Shown: one piece after another, positions 20,079-30,029 of the stretch
Numbering within the stretch: position 1 is the first letter of the stretch
Layout of the letters: each line of letters begins with the position of its first letter
From: Chitinophagaceae bacterium
GTDB taxonomy: Bacteria > Bacteroidota > Bacteroidia > Chitinophagales > UBA10324
Length of the DNA: 64,000 bases
Reading direction: 5' to 3'
Assembly: GCA_947474435.1 (NCBI GenBank)
Contig: CANJII010000012.1
Span: 1 to 64,000, forward strand
Made by a program: the position numbers and the translations under genes
The notes under the pieces: model-generated
Database searches by the model: none
Seen by the model: the letters and a program-made list of their open reading frames with translations, nothing else
What the model was told of the DNA's origin: nothing

Positions 20079-21890
20079 CTACTTAATAACCGCAAACTGT
20101 TTCCGTTGCAAATTGTCTTCACTAACAATAAAATAAGTGCCTGCATTTAATAAATGAAGAGAAACTTTCAGCAAATTTTGCAAGTCTTTGTTTTCAATTT
20201 GTAATAGAACTCTTCCTGTTATATCTGTTATCAGATAATTTTTATTACTGCTTCCTGATTGAATAGATAATTCATCAATTGCCGGATTAGGATACATAGT
20301 GAAAATGATTTGCTCTTCAACATCATTCACCCCAGCGCAAATCTGCACAAAAACATTAACGGCTTGTGAAATTAAAGTATCATTTCCTACAATAGCTAGA
20401 ACAAGGTAAGAACCTGTTGAGTCGATAGTAACGATGGTGTCATTCAAGCCCGCAAAATCAGTCCCATCTTTTTTCCAATGATAGGTGTAACAGTTATTCG
20501 GCTGATTCACAAATAAAGAAGTTTGGGTACCGACACATAATGTATCAGAACCAGCATTACTAATTGTAACAACTTCGGTGCTTAGTTTTAATTTTATTAG
20601 AGCTATTTCTCCCAAGCCAGTAATACAATTAACCACTATCTCATTGTCGTTTTCAAAATAGGCATTCTTGAAGTGTATTCCATTTGGAGGTTCAAACATA
20701 GAGGTATACCCCAATCCATTTAGCGCTAAATCATAGGTAGCTGTTGAATCGAAGCGATAAATATTTGCCCATAAAGCCCCTGGATTTACTCCTCCCATGC
20801 TCCATATCCGCCCCTGGCTATCGCGATGAAGAATACGACCTTCATCATTTCCCGGATTGGAATCTTCCATTAAATCAAATACTCCATTTATTGCAAAGGT
20901 ACTGTCAGCATCTCCGTTAGGTTTTATGCGCACAACACGGTTGCTTTGATTTCCGTTCTGAACAAATCCCTGAGCATAAATATTATTCTGTGGGTCAGCA
21001 AAATACCTATTTACATTATACGCAGTGACAGGTATTACATTCATACCATTTATTCCGTAGGTTGCATCGGGCTCCCCCATTGAATCTATCTTAACGGTTA
21101 CTATTTGTTCAATAAATTGGCCTGCTAAGTTTGGGTTAATGGTGTATAAAAAGCGAATGGAGCCATTCGCGTCAATAACACCCGCTGAATGACCACCAAT
21201 GCTGGCTACCATTGAGTTGAAACCAGGATAAGTTATAGCAGGATGGAATGTATTATCAAGAGATCCATTTAAATTATATCTTCTTGCAACTGGAATGGAG
21301 GCACCGCCATTTATATTCGATAGTTCAGTTCCGAATGCAATAACCTTTCCATCGGGCTGAATAACTATATGTGAATATGTAGAATTAGAAACAGGATTAC
21401 TGCTTATCAACTCCACTACTCTGCCTATAGAATTAAAAGTAGAATCAGGTGTGCCATCAGCATTGAACCTTGCTATATACGCTCTGCCACTGCTCCCCGC
21501 ATTTCCCGGCGCTTCAGTACCGACCACATAAATTTTATCATTGACCATGGCCGCACATGAAACTGAGTTCCGTTGGTCAAAAGTATGTTGCACAACTCCG
21601 TTGGTACCAAACGAGCTGTCTACTGTGCCGTCATTATTAAATTTTGTGAGCAAAATTAAATTGGCTAGCAGCCCCTGGTCAAAAACATCTCCTGCTTCAA
21701 TGTAACTTCCATCCGATAGTTTAAATATTTCAATTTGTTCTAAGGAGGATGGAATACCAGCAATAACAGAAATGCCACAGGTTTCACCAAAACTTCTGTC
21801 AATCACATAGTGTTGCTGTGCAAATAGGTCAGATGGTAAAAAAAGAACTGTTGTTAAGACAATAATTTTAAGCGTAAATATTTTTTTCAT
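20079..21890 (-). CDS. Delta-60-repeat secreted protein with T9SS sorting domain
   Basis: Repeated IARFNADGTPDSTFNSIGRV / LTKFNNDGTVDSSFGTNGVV units; C-terminal YPNPAIDELSIQ...GRVLLQ...GTYFIV. Confidence 0.9.
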   Translation of the reverse strand: MKKIFTLKIIVLTTVLFLPSDLFAQQHYVIDRSFGETCGISVIAGIPSSLEQIEIFKLSDGSYIEAGDVFDQGLLANLILLTKFNNDGTVDSSFGTNGVVQHTFDQRNSVSCAAMVNDKIYVVGTEAPGNAGSSGRAYIARFNADGTPDSTFNSIGRVVELISSNPVSNSTYSHIVIQPDGKVIAFGTELSNINGGASIPVARRYNLNGSLDNTFHPAITYPGFNSMVASIGGHSAGVIDANGSIRFLYTINPNLAGQFIEQIVTVKIDSMGEPDATYGINGMNVIPVTAYNVNRYFADPQNNIYAQGFVQNGNQSNRVVRIKPNGDADSTFAINGVFDLMEDSNPGNDEGRILHRDSQGRIWSMGGVNPGALWANIYRFDSTATYDLALNGLGYTSMFEPPNGIHFKNAYFENDNEIVVNCITGLGEIALIKLKLSTEVVTISNAGSDTLCVGTQTSLFVNQPNNCYTYHWKKDGTDFAGLNDTIVTIDSTGSYLVLAIVGNDTLISQAVNVFVQICAGVNDVEEQIIFTMYPNPAIDELSIQSGSSNKNYLITDITGRVLLQIENKDLQNLLKVSLHLLNAGTYFIVSEDNLQRKQFAVIK

Positions 21891-21933
21891 TTTGTTTGGG
21901 GGTTTAACTGTTTTAATTTTTTAGTTGATTTCT

Positions 21934-23499
21934 TTATTCAGAGAACGATATTGTGTTCACCATACTCATAATATCTTCCACATACACGCGGTCGTTACTC
22001 AGGCGCGGTACTTTGTGTTGCCCGCCAAGCTTTCCTTTTTTCTTTAGCCAGTTATAAAAAGAATTTTGTGGTAAGCTGTGTACTGTCGGTTCTTTTAATG
22101 CAATGTCTTTATACCGCTTTGCATCGTAATCAGAATTCAGTGAGCGGAGGTTGCTGTCTAAGTGCTCGGTAAATAATTTTATATCGGCAGGTTCTTTTTC
22201 AAATTCAATCAACCACTCGTGACAGCCACGGTTATCATAAGTCAGATACACAGGTGCAACAGTATAATCACTCACCACTGCTCCGGTTAATTGACATGCA
22301 TGTGCAATTGCATTGTCAGTATTATCAGCAATCACTTCTTCACCAAACGCATTGATAAATTGTTTTACTCTGCCGGTAACTTTTATTCTGAAAGGTTTTA
22401 TGGAAGTAAACTTTATGGTATCGCCAACCATGTATCGCCACAAACCCGAGTTGGTTGAAATCACAAGCGCATAATTTTCATCGGTCTTCACTTCATCAAT
22501 TAATATTGTTTTCGGAAATTCTTTTCCCAATTCACTCATCGGAATAAATTCATAAAAAATTCCATTGTTCAGGTGCAACACTAAATCTTCATCGCGCTTG
22601 CCAAACTGAAAAGCAAAAAATCCTTCCGATGCATTGTACGATTCATAAAAATTCATTCCATCACCTTTAATAAGTGATTTGAATTGTTCGCGATACGGAG
22701 TAAAACTTACACCGCCATGAATGTATAATTCAAGATTAGGCCACACATCGCGCAGATTATTTTTTCCGGTTAATTCGAACAATCGCTTAATCAAAATCAT
22801 GGTCCAGGTCGGAACTCCTGCAATATTGGTTACATCTTCTTTTAAAGTTGATTGCGCGAGGGCTTCAATCTTTTGTTCCCATTCATCCATCAAGGCAATA
22901 GATAATTGTGGCGTGCGATGCAGGTGCGCTATGAACGACATGTTCTGCAACAACACCGCACTCAAATCTCCATAACTCGAAAACGAATTCAGGTTATTTA
23001 TCTGAAGACTTCCGCCAATAATTAAACCTTTGCCGCTGAAAATTTTTGTGTCTTCATTCAGCATGCAATACGCGCTTAACAAATCGAGTCCACCTTTGTA
23101 GTGGCATTCTTCCATTGCTTCCTGACTAACCGGAATGAATTTACTTTTATCTGAAGTTGTGCCCGATGATTTTGCGAACCAACGAATTTCAGAAGGCCAG
23201 AGAATATTCTGTTCGCCCTTCATCATCCGCGCAATCCATGGTTTCAGTGAATCATAATCCTGAATCGGAATACGATTTCGGAAATCATCGAAGTTGTAAA
23301 TGCTGTCGTACTTATAATTTTTGCCCCACTCGGTTGCTGCCGCTTCCTGTATCAGATTTTGAAAAACAAGTTCCTGCGATTCAAACGGATGCTCCATAAA
23401 ATAATGAACATTATCGAACCGCTGTCGGATAAACCAGGTGACTATGGGACTTAAGTAGTACAAGTTGCGTTCGTTTGGTTTGCCAATATAGAAATACAA
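21934..23499 (-). CDS. GH3 auxin-responsive promoter family protein (acyl-acid amido synthetase fold)
   Basis: ESQELVFQNLIQEAAATEWGKNY, IRWFAKSSGTTSDKSKFIPVS, FYESYNASEGFFAFQ, LVISTNSGLWRYMVGDTIKF. Exact start uncertain. Confidence 0.92.
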   Translation of the reverse strand: MYFYIGKPNERNLYYLSPIVTWFIRQRFDNVHYFMEHPFESQELVFQNLIQEAAATEWGKNYKYDSIYNFDDFRNRIPIQDYDSLKPWIARMMKGEQNILWPSEIRWFAKSSGTTSDKSKFIPVSQEAMEECHYKGGLDLLSAYCMLNEDTKIFSGKGLIIGGSLQINNLNSFSSYGDLSAVLLQNMSFIAHLHRTPQLSIALMDEWEQKIEALAQSTLKEDVTNIAGVPTWTMILIKRLFELTGKNNLRDVWPNLELYIHGGVSFTPYREQFKSLIKGDGMNFYESYNASEGFFAFQFGKRDEDLVLHLNNGIFYEFIPMSELGKEFPKTILIDEVKTDENYALVISTNSGLWRYMVGDTIKFTSIKPFRIKVTGRVKQFINAFGEEVIADNTDNAIAHACQLTGAVVSDYTVAPVYLTYDNRGCHEWLIEFEKEPADIKLFTEHLDSNLRSLNSDYDAKRYKDIALKEPTVHSLPQNSFYNWLKKKGKLGGQHKVPRLSNDRVYVEDIMSMVNTISFSE

Positions 23500-23561
23500 A
23501 CCAATAAATAGTATGTCACCATAATTTTATTTCAGGAAACCAAACCCGAAGTACTAAAGTG

Positions 23562-24173
23562 TTATTTGATTTTGCTTAAACCTTCCAATGCAGAAGCATC
23601 ACTTGGCGATAACAATAAAACTTTGTTGAATAAAACTTTTGCCTCTGCAGTTTTTGAAAGTTGAAGATTGCACCAAGCGAACATGATGAGTCCATCATAA
23701 TCAAATGGATAAAGGTTTACTACTTTTTCAAAATAATTGTAAGCGGATTTATAATCTTTATTGGTGTAAGAGATATAACCCATGCGATAATTCACTTTTG
23801 AATTCTGCGGGTCAATTTTTAAAATGTCGTTATATACTTCAACCATTTTATTCATGTTTCCTTTTGCATTGAGCGGAAGAACATAGCCCAATTTCGCTTC
23901 AATTGAATACGGCATAAGCGCTATTGCTTTTGAATAATAATTTTCTGACTCGGTGTATTGTTGCGCTTCGTAACTCAAATAACCCAACCTCAGATTTTGC
24001 TCATAACTTTTTTCGTCATAAAATCCTTTCAATATCGAAATGGCTTCAGAATATTTTCCGGCATACTCCAATGTGTAACTCTTGGTGAATGCATCCTGCA
24101 ATGTTTGCGCTTTCGAAATTTCTGAGTTGATTAATATTAATGCAATGAGTGAAATTGAAATTAGTTTTTTCAT
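23562..24173 (-). CDS. Secreted tetratricopeptide-repeat protein
   Basis: Signal peptide MKKLISISLIALILINSEISKAQ; TPR-like YTESENYYSKAIALMPYSIEAKLGY and following units. Confidence 0.85.
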   Translation of the reverse strand: MKKLISISLIALILINSEISKAQTLQDAFTKSYTLEYAGKYSEAISILKGFYDEKSYEQNLRLGYLSYEAQQYTESENYYSKAIALMPYSIEAKLGYVLPLNAKGNMNKMVEVYNDILKIDPQNSKVNYRMGYISYTNKDYKSAYNYFEKVVNLYPFDYDGLIMFAWCNLQLSKTAEAKVLFNKVLLLSPSDASALEGLSKIK

Positions 24174-24185
24174 GATTTATAAATT

Positions 24186-25409
24186 TTAGAAATTGATTTT
24201 AAAAGAAGCAGAAAAAAAGTTGTAACGATATTTTATTGAGCCGTCATGCACAGAGGTAAACGGATTAATTACCGGATAAATTTTGGAATCTCTTCCGTAC
24301 ATAAAGTCCAATGTAATTTTATGGGGAAGAAAAATGGAACATCCGGCAATCCATCTGCTTTTTAATAGCGCTGAATTATCATTCAGCACAAAACCGTTTT
24401 CATTGTTCTGATTGTATAAAGAATCACCATTAAAGTAAGAAGCATTGAATTGTAAAAATGAAAATGGTTTGTATGAACCTGAAAGTGAAAATCCACTTTG
24501 ATAGTATGAATTCTGCTGATTCATTCCCAGGTACTCTGCTCCGAATGAAATTTTGCTATTACACAATGGATAAAATTTTATTCCACCGGTAAACTGCAAT
24601 TGATTCACCTTGTAAAAATCAGAAGCAGAACCTGAAATATTAAAATCAAAAAACGGTATTGATTTTTTCAGATTCAAAGAAAATAAATAGTAAGAATTCT
24701 TATCCGGATTTATTTGCAGATTGGTGAAAAATGTTTTTTGAGATATGAATCCGACGGAAGGTTGAACGATAAAATGTTTTATCAATGGAATATTCGCTTC
24801 GAGAAAATAATGACTCTGATAAAATTTATAGAGAGTTGTATTCAACGATGTGCCTGAATAATGATGGTACAAAGAAATGCCGCGACCAATCCGATGGTTT
24901 AATCCAACACCGAAAATGTATTTTGAAAACAACGGATAGTTTTGAATTCCTTCCTGAGAATAGCTTGCGCTGTCCGGATTGTTCATCGCAAATGATGCAT
25001 CCAGTTGATTGATGAATGCTAATTTTTCTGTCTCTGTTTTTATTTTCAATGAATCAGAAAAGGTTTTTGAAAAGCTATAAGCTTCATCATAATTTTCATT
25101 CAATTTCATTGTATTGAAAAGTGATTCTTTCAACTCATCATCAAACTGATTGTATTGATGTGCTTTTTCAAAATGCTGCTGCGCCTTTCTGTATTTTTTC
25201 AGATTATAAAACGCAGCTCCCGTTCTGTAATACAGATAATAAAATTCTTTTTTTTCTTTCACTGCTTGCTTTCCTGTTGCAATTAATTTTTTCCAATCCC
25301 GATTTTCCAATTGAACTAAAGTGAGCGAATCAAAGTGATGAATTGATTTTTGAGCAAACCCATTCACACTCATAAATAGAAGAACGAAAAATATCAATCG
25401 ATTAAACAT
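24186..25409 (-). CDS. TPR domain plus C-terminal outer-membrane beta-barrel protein
   Basis: Signal peptide MFNRLIFFVLLFMSVNGFAQ; TPRs; alternating beta-strand C-terminal half ending in ...FFSASFKINF with terminal Phe. Confidence 0.8.
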   Translation of the reverse strand: MFNRLIFFVLLFMSVNGFAQKSIHHFDSLTLVQLENRDWKKLIATGKQAVKEKKEFYYLYYRTGAAFYNLKKYRKAQQHFEKAHQYNQFDDELKESLFNTMKLNENYDEAYSFSKTFSDSLKIKTETEKLAFINQLDASFAMNNPDSASYSQEGIQNYPLFSKYIFGVGLNHRIGRGISLYHHYSGTSLNTTLYKFYQSHYFLEANIPLIKHFIVQPSVGFISQKTFFTNLQINPDKNSYYLFSLNLKKSIPFFDFNISGSASDFYKVNQLQFTGGIKFYPLCNSKISFGAEYLGMNQQNSYYQSGFSLSGSYKPFSFLQFNASYFNGDSLYNQNNENGFVLNDNSALLKSRWIAGCSIFLPHKITLDFMYGRDSKIYPVINPFTSVHDGSIKYRYNFFSASFKINF

Positions 25410-27607
25410 GTGGCCAGAACCTTTGTGTTTCCGTTTTCGATGGTGAAGTATTGGATGCTTCCGTTATTTATTACAATTTCAGAATTTATCACTTTCAAGT
25501 TTTTCTTACTGAATCCGATGGAAGCTTGTGTTTCTATCTTTATGAATTTCGGAAAATTGAAATCATCAATAACACTGAACACAGCATTGTAATCAGCTTT
25601 TACAAAACGAATAAACGGTGCTGCAAAATCCTGCAGATACAATGCCATCCCGGAAAACAAGCTATTCAATGGCAATTCATCATTAATATTCATTTGATGA
25701 TAATAGCCGAGCAAAATTTTATGTGCTGAAATAAAGAATTGATAGAGCAATGATTTTTTATGGCCATAAAATTCAGTGAAATAAAAAACTGTGAAGTTGT
25801 TAATGAAGTAAGCCGATGAATTGGTTTCAGCACAATACAAGTATTTATAGTTGTAGGAATCAACTTTCACTTCCCAAGAAATAATTTCTTTTTTCTCCTT
25901 CGCTTCTTCCTTTGTAATGACTTCGAATTTTAAATTTTGCCCGGGTTCAAAATTGAATGCACTCAATAAAATTTGTGTTCGTTGAATATTTGAAACATCA
26001 GATTGCTCTCTCGGATAATCGAACGAATGAAATTCATAATCAAATCCATTCTTACGGGTTACATAATAACTAATCGGATATTGCAAAGTTTTTGAACCGA
26101 CAAAAGGAGTTGACTGTAATTGAAAATGAATGTGCGGTTCAGGTGAACGACCACTGTTACCACAAGCAGCAATGATTTCGCCTGCATTTACATAATCACC
26201 AACCTTCACTTTAAAACTTCCTTGTTTCATATGACTGAGTTTGGAATACAAACCCTCTGCATGACGAATGATTATGGTGTTGCCCCAGTTCTGTTGAAGA
26301 TTTACATCTCCGATATTATTGTCTTCAATATCATCAATAATATGGGTTACATAACCTGCTGCCGGTGCATTTACCGGAATGTTGTAGCAAAAGAAATCGG
26401 ATAATTTTTCGCCGGGTAAACGAAAAGATTTTTTCATTTCATCCACCACCACAAAATCCAATGCATACTTCCAGTCATCGCGGTGAGTAATTTTTCCATC
26501 GTTGCCCTGCGAAACATACCACTCTCCATAAAACGGTAATGCAATTTGTATGTAAGTATTGTTTTTGTAACGCTCACTTTGATATAGATAGCGATACAGA
26601 TTTTTCTCAGGAGAAAACAATTGAACCGGAACCAATTTCAATCCCTTTGATTCAAATCTGTATTTCAATGTGAGCAATGTGAGCAGAATGATTATTGTGG
26701 AAGGAAATGAATACATGGGCAATTGCAGTAAACCCAATAAGTATCCCATTCCGGTTTGAATGACTGCAATGACTGCTGTTAATAAAATTGCCAACACATA
26801 AGATTTCGCAGATGGAATTAAATAAAATCCTCCAATGGAAATGGCAGCAAGAATATAATTGAATCCGATGTAGGTGTATGAAAGCTGTTCAACATTTCCA
26901 TGCAAAAAATAAAACGCATAATACCCGCTGATAAATCCTATGATGGAAAGTGAAAAGGCAATGCGCGAATAAATCAACAACCCAACAGCAATCAATATTC
27001 CTGCAATCACATTGTATTGAAAATAAATTGCACCAAGTGATTTGAAATAAATATCAATGATACCGGGTAACCTGATTTCCTGCATCCACTCGTACGCTTT
27101 CACCATTTGAATTCCTCCAATAGAAAACAAATCGTTGTAAACAAACAACCATCGTTCGCTCAATTGAATTTCGCCCATCCCTCGTACTGCCAGTAACAAC
27201 AACCACACAGTTAAGATGAATGGAATACCAAGGACTGGCAATTCATACTTCGCAAAAAATATTCCGACTGCATTGGTGATTAAAACTGATGTGATTGAAA
27301 AAATGAAAAGCAATAAAAAAAAGATGAATGAGAATTGAAAAAACAATCCCATCACCAAACCAACCATCAAACTATTGAAACTGTAAAATCCGGAATGAAT
27401 ACTTGTGCGGTTTAAACCCAGCCAATGCGAAAAGAATATACTGATAATAACTGCAATGAATCCTGCAATGCCAGAATGAACATTTGCAAATGATGCAACC
27501 AAAATCAGGTAAGCAAATATCCGGTTATCAGAAAAAAACATCTGCGAATAGCTATGAATAAAGCTATCGGACCAGAAGCGGATATTTTTTTTCAGTGAAA
27601 TGTCCAT
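25394..27607 (-). CDS. Urea-transporter-like membrane domain fused to an M23 (LytM) peptidase-like domain
   Basis: UT-like half-repeats GFYSFNSLMVGLVMG and GFNYILAAISIGGFYLIPS; M23-like KYALDFVVVDE...NTIIIRHAEGLYSKLSHM...GNSGRSPEPHIHFQL. Confidence 0.82.
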   Translation of the reverse strand: MDISLKKNIRFWSDSFIHSYSQMFFSDNRIFAYLILVASFANVHSGIAGFIAVIISIFFSHWLGLNRTSIHSGFYSFNSLMVGLVMGLFFQFSFIFFLLLFIFSITSVLITNAVGIFFAKYELPVLGIPFILTVWLLLLAVRGMGEIQLSERWLFVYNDLFSIGGIQMVKAYEWMQEIRLPGIIDIYFKSLGAIYFQYNVIAGILIAVGLLIYSRIAFSLSIIGFISGYYAFYFLHGNVEQLSYTYIGFNYILAAISIGGFYLIPSAKSYVLAILLTAVIAVIQTGMGYLLGLLQLPMYSFPSTIIILLTLLTLKYRFESKGLKLVPVQLFSPEKNLYRYLYQSERYKNNTYIQIALPFYGEWYVSQGNDGKITHRDDWKYALDFVVVDEMKKSFRLPGEKLSDFFCYNIPVNAPAAGYVTHIIDDIEDNNIGDVNLQQNWGNTIIIRHAEGLYSKLSHMKQGSFKVKVGDYVNAGEIIAACGNSGRSPEPHIHFQLQSTPFVGSKTLQYPISYYVTRKNGFDYEFHSFDYPREQSDVSNIQRTQILLSAFNFEPGQNLKFEVITKEEAKEKKEIISWEVKVDSYNYKYLYCAETNSSAYFINNFTVFYFTEFYGHKKSLLYQFFISAHKILLGYYHQMNINDELPLNSLFSGMALYLQDFAAPFIRFVKADYNAVFSVIDDFNFPKFIKIETQASIGFSKKNLKVINSEIVINNGSIQYFTIENGNTKVLATCLID

Positions 27608-28966
27608 TTACAATTTAAAGGATTTCAGATAATCGGGTTTCACTTCGCATGCTTCAAGGTATTCAAGATTTTCGCGCTTACGAATCAGATGAACTTTGTT
27701 TTTCATATCAATCATTACTACTGCTGGTCGTAATGCAATGAACTGCATCCACTGAGTCATGTTGTAAGCTCCAACTGTATGCACCACCACATGGTCGTTT
27801 CTTTTTAACGGCGGCAATGTAATGTGTTCGCGAATCACATCAATGTTCATGCATAGCGGGCCATACAAAACAGAGTCTTCAGTATAATTTCCGAAATCCT
27901 GTGCTGGAGAAATTTTATGGTCGTACCAGAATGAAGTGAACATCACATTCACACCAAAGTCCAAAATTGTTGCGCGCCGTCCATCACTCAATCTCTTGTT
28001 TGAAATCACACTGCCCAATAAATATCCGGCATCATCAATCAAGGCGCGACCGGTTTCCAAAACCAACAAAGGCAATTCATCAGTTCCAAATCCTGCATTG
28101 AGAATAGCAGTTGAAATTGCTTCAGCAAACTGGTCGAAATTCGGATTGGTATCAACACCTTGCAAGAAAGAACCCTTCAAAGTATTCTTCGATGCGAAGC
28201 CACCACCCATATCAAGATACAAAATATTCTTCTTGTACTTCTTTTTTATTCCAAGTGCCAAATCACTCAACTTCGATGCAGCAACACCATATGCACTCGG
28301 CGATAACATGAATGTTCCGATGTGCGAATGCAACCCAACCAAATCCAATTTATCCGCGAGAATAATTTTATTAATTGCATCCCAAGCCTGACCGTTTTCA
28401 TAATTAAAACCAAAACGGTCCCACATCGGGTAAACACCTGTATCCATGTTCACACGAATAGCAACTTTCGGTCGTTTGTTCATTTCAACTGCGAGTTCAT
28501 TCAGGTGATACAACTCATCCAGATGATCAATGTGAATGGGAGATTCATTATTTATTGCAGCTCGCAAATCATCTTCTGATTTATCGGGGCCATTAAAAAT
28601 TATTTTACTTCCAGGCACTCCATTGTTTAGTGCTTTGTGATACTCAAAACCTGAAACCACTTCAGCCCACGAACCTTCCTGGTGAAAAACATTGCAAACC
28701 GCATTGATGTAATTTGTTTTGTAGCTCCACGCAAACTGCACTTTCGGGTAACGGGTTTTAAAAGCACGGTTAGCTTCCTTGTAAGTGTTGCGAATTGTTT
28801 TTTCACTTATCACAAACAAAGGAGAACCGAATTCCTTTATCAGGCTCTTCACACTCACTTCATCAATGTGTGTGTGTGGTGTATATTCGGTTTTCATTCC
28901 GAACTTGTTCATCAACCCGGTGTTCAATCGTTGAATCAGCGGTCTTTCATATTGTAGTTTCTTCAT
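27608..28966 (-). CDS. Fold-type III PLP-dependent decarboxylase (LysA/ODC-like)
   Basis: FAWSYKTNY (PLP lysine), HSHIGTF, YLDMGGGFASKN, LETGRALIDDAG, YGPLCMNIDVI. Confidence 0.9.
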   Translation of the reverse strand: MKKLQYERPLIQRLNTGLMNKFGMKTEYTPHTHIDEVSVKSLIKEFGSPLFVISEKTIRNTYKEANRAFKTRYPKVQFAWSYKTNYINAVCNVFHQEGSWAEVVSGFEYHKALNNGVPGSKIIFNGPDKSEDDLRAAINNESPIHIDHLDELYHLNELAVEMNKRPKVAIRVNMDTGVYPMWDRFGFNYENGQAWDAINKIILADKLDLVGLHSHIGTFMLSPSAYGVAASKLSDLALGIKKKYKKNILYLDMGGGFASKNTLKGSFLQGVDTNPNFDQFAEAISTAILNAGFGTDELPLLVLETGRALIDDAGYLLGSVISNKRLSDGRRATILDFGVNVMFTSFWYDHKISPAQDFGNYTEDSVLYGPLCMNIDVIREHITLPPLKRNDHVVVHTVGAYNMTQWMQFIALRPAVVMIDMKNKVHLIRKRENLEYLEACEVKPDYLKSFKL

Positions 28967-28979
28967 TAAAATATTTTTT

Positions 28980-30029
28980 TTAAAGTTCTCCTAAAGTTGA
29001 AATGGTTTCAAATTCTTTTAAGTCGCAAATCATATCGTAGCTGTATCGGATAAACATTTTTCCGGTTTCGTACTTTGTAAATGGTTTTACTTTTTCTCCC
29101 AATGCCAATTTCAATAGTGCTTCGGGATGATTTTGTCCGGCACCTACCGCGAGATAAACCCATGCAGGAAAGCGTGGATTGATTTCTATCAGATAAATTT
29201 CTCCTTCGTTCGTACGAATCATTTCCAACTCGCAAGGTCCTTTCCACTTGCTGTTCTTCATCAGCTTTCGCGTTAAGTCCATCAGGTCGCCATCTTCGAG
29301 GGTAATGCCAGCCCATGCTTTTCCTTTATCGGTAATAAACTGTTTGCGCATCGGCACAGCGCCAATCGTGTTTCCTCTTCCATCACCTACCGCAGTTACA
29401 TTCACTTCAGTTCCATAAGTAAACTCTTGAATGATAATCGGCAATCCCCACTTCGAAGAAATTTTATGAAAGTAAGAAGTTGCCTGGTCTGCATTATACG
29501 CAACTGATGCATCATAAAATTTTCCTTTCACTACCAATGGATAAGTGAACTCCTGATATAAATTTTTTATTTCTGCAACACTGTGAATGGTTTTGCTTTT
29601 TGGAATATTGATGTCATATTTTTTTCCGAATTCGGGAAGATTATATTTCTGACGCTCTTCAAATTGTTCCAATGTTGGAAGGAAGGATCGGATGCCCAAT
29701 TCCATTTCTAAAGTATCTGCCAGTTTAATAAAGTTAAATAACTCGGCATCGAAGTTCGGAATGATTACATCTATTTTTTCAATGGAATTAATGTAACGCA
29801 AGCGCTCCATCAAACTATTTTGTCCTGCCGATGGCAATGGAATCTGATAAGTTTTCGCAATCAGCTCATGCATATATATGCCGGGTTCCAGTGCATCATA
29901 ACTTAATCCAATGATTCTCACATCATATTCCTTGCTATCGAGCAAACCGCGAACAACGGGAATTCCGGGGCCGGGACTGTCAACATTATTCAGCCCTGTA
30001 ACTGCTACATTAACTTTCTTTCTTTTCAT
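28980..30029 (-). CDS. ATP-grasp enzyme (CarB/PylC-like)
   Basis: N-terminal NVAVTGLNNVDSPGPGIPVVRGLL, YPLVVKGKFYDAS, IIQEFTYGTEVNVTAV, GPCELEMIRTNEGEIYLIEINPRFPAWV. Confidence 0.92.
   Translation of the reverse strand: MKRKKVNVAVTGLNNVDSPGPGIPVVRGLLDSKEYDVRIIGLSYDALEPGIYMHELIAKTYQIPLPSAGQNSLMERLRYINSIEKIDVIIPNFDAELFNFIKLADTLEMELGIRSFLPTLEQFEERQKYNLPEFGKKYDINIPKSKTIHSVAEIKNLYQEFTYPLVVKGKFYDASVAYNADQATSYFHKISSKWGLPIIIQEFTYGTEVNVTAVGDGRGNTIGAVPMRKQFITDKGKAWAGITLEDGDLMDLTRKLMKNSKWKGPCELEMIRTNEGEIYLIEINPRFPAWVYLAVGAGQNHPEALLKLALGEKVKPFTKYETGKMFIRYSYDMICDLKEFETISTLGEL

Noticed and set aside
27936-28391. 151-aa plus-strand ORF
   Set aside because: Antisense to the PLP decarboxylase, which has conserved motifs along this whole stretch.
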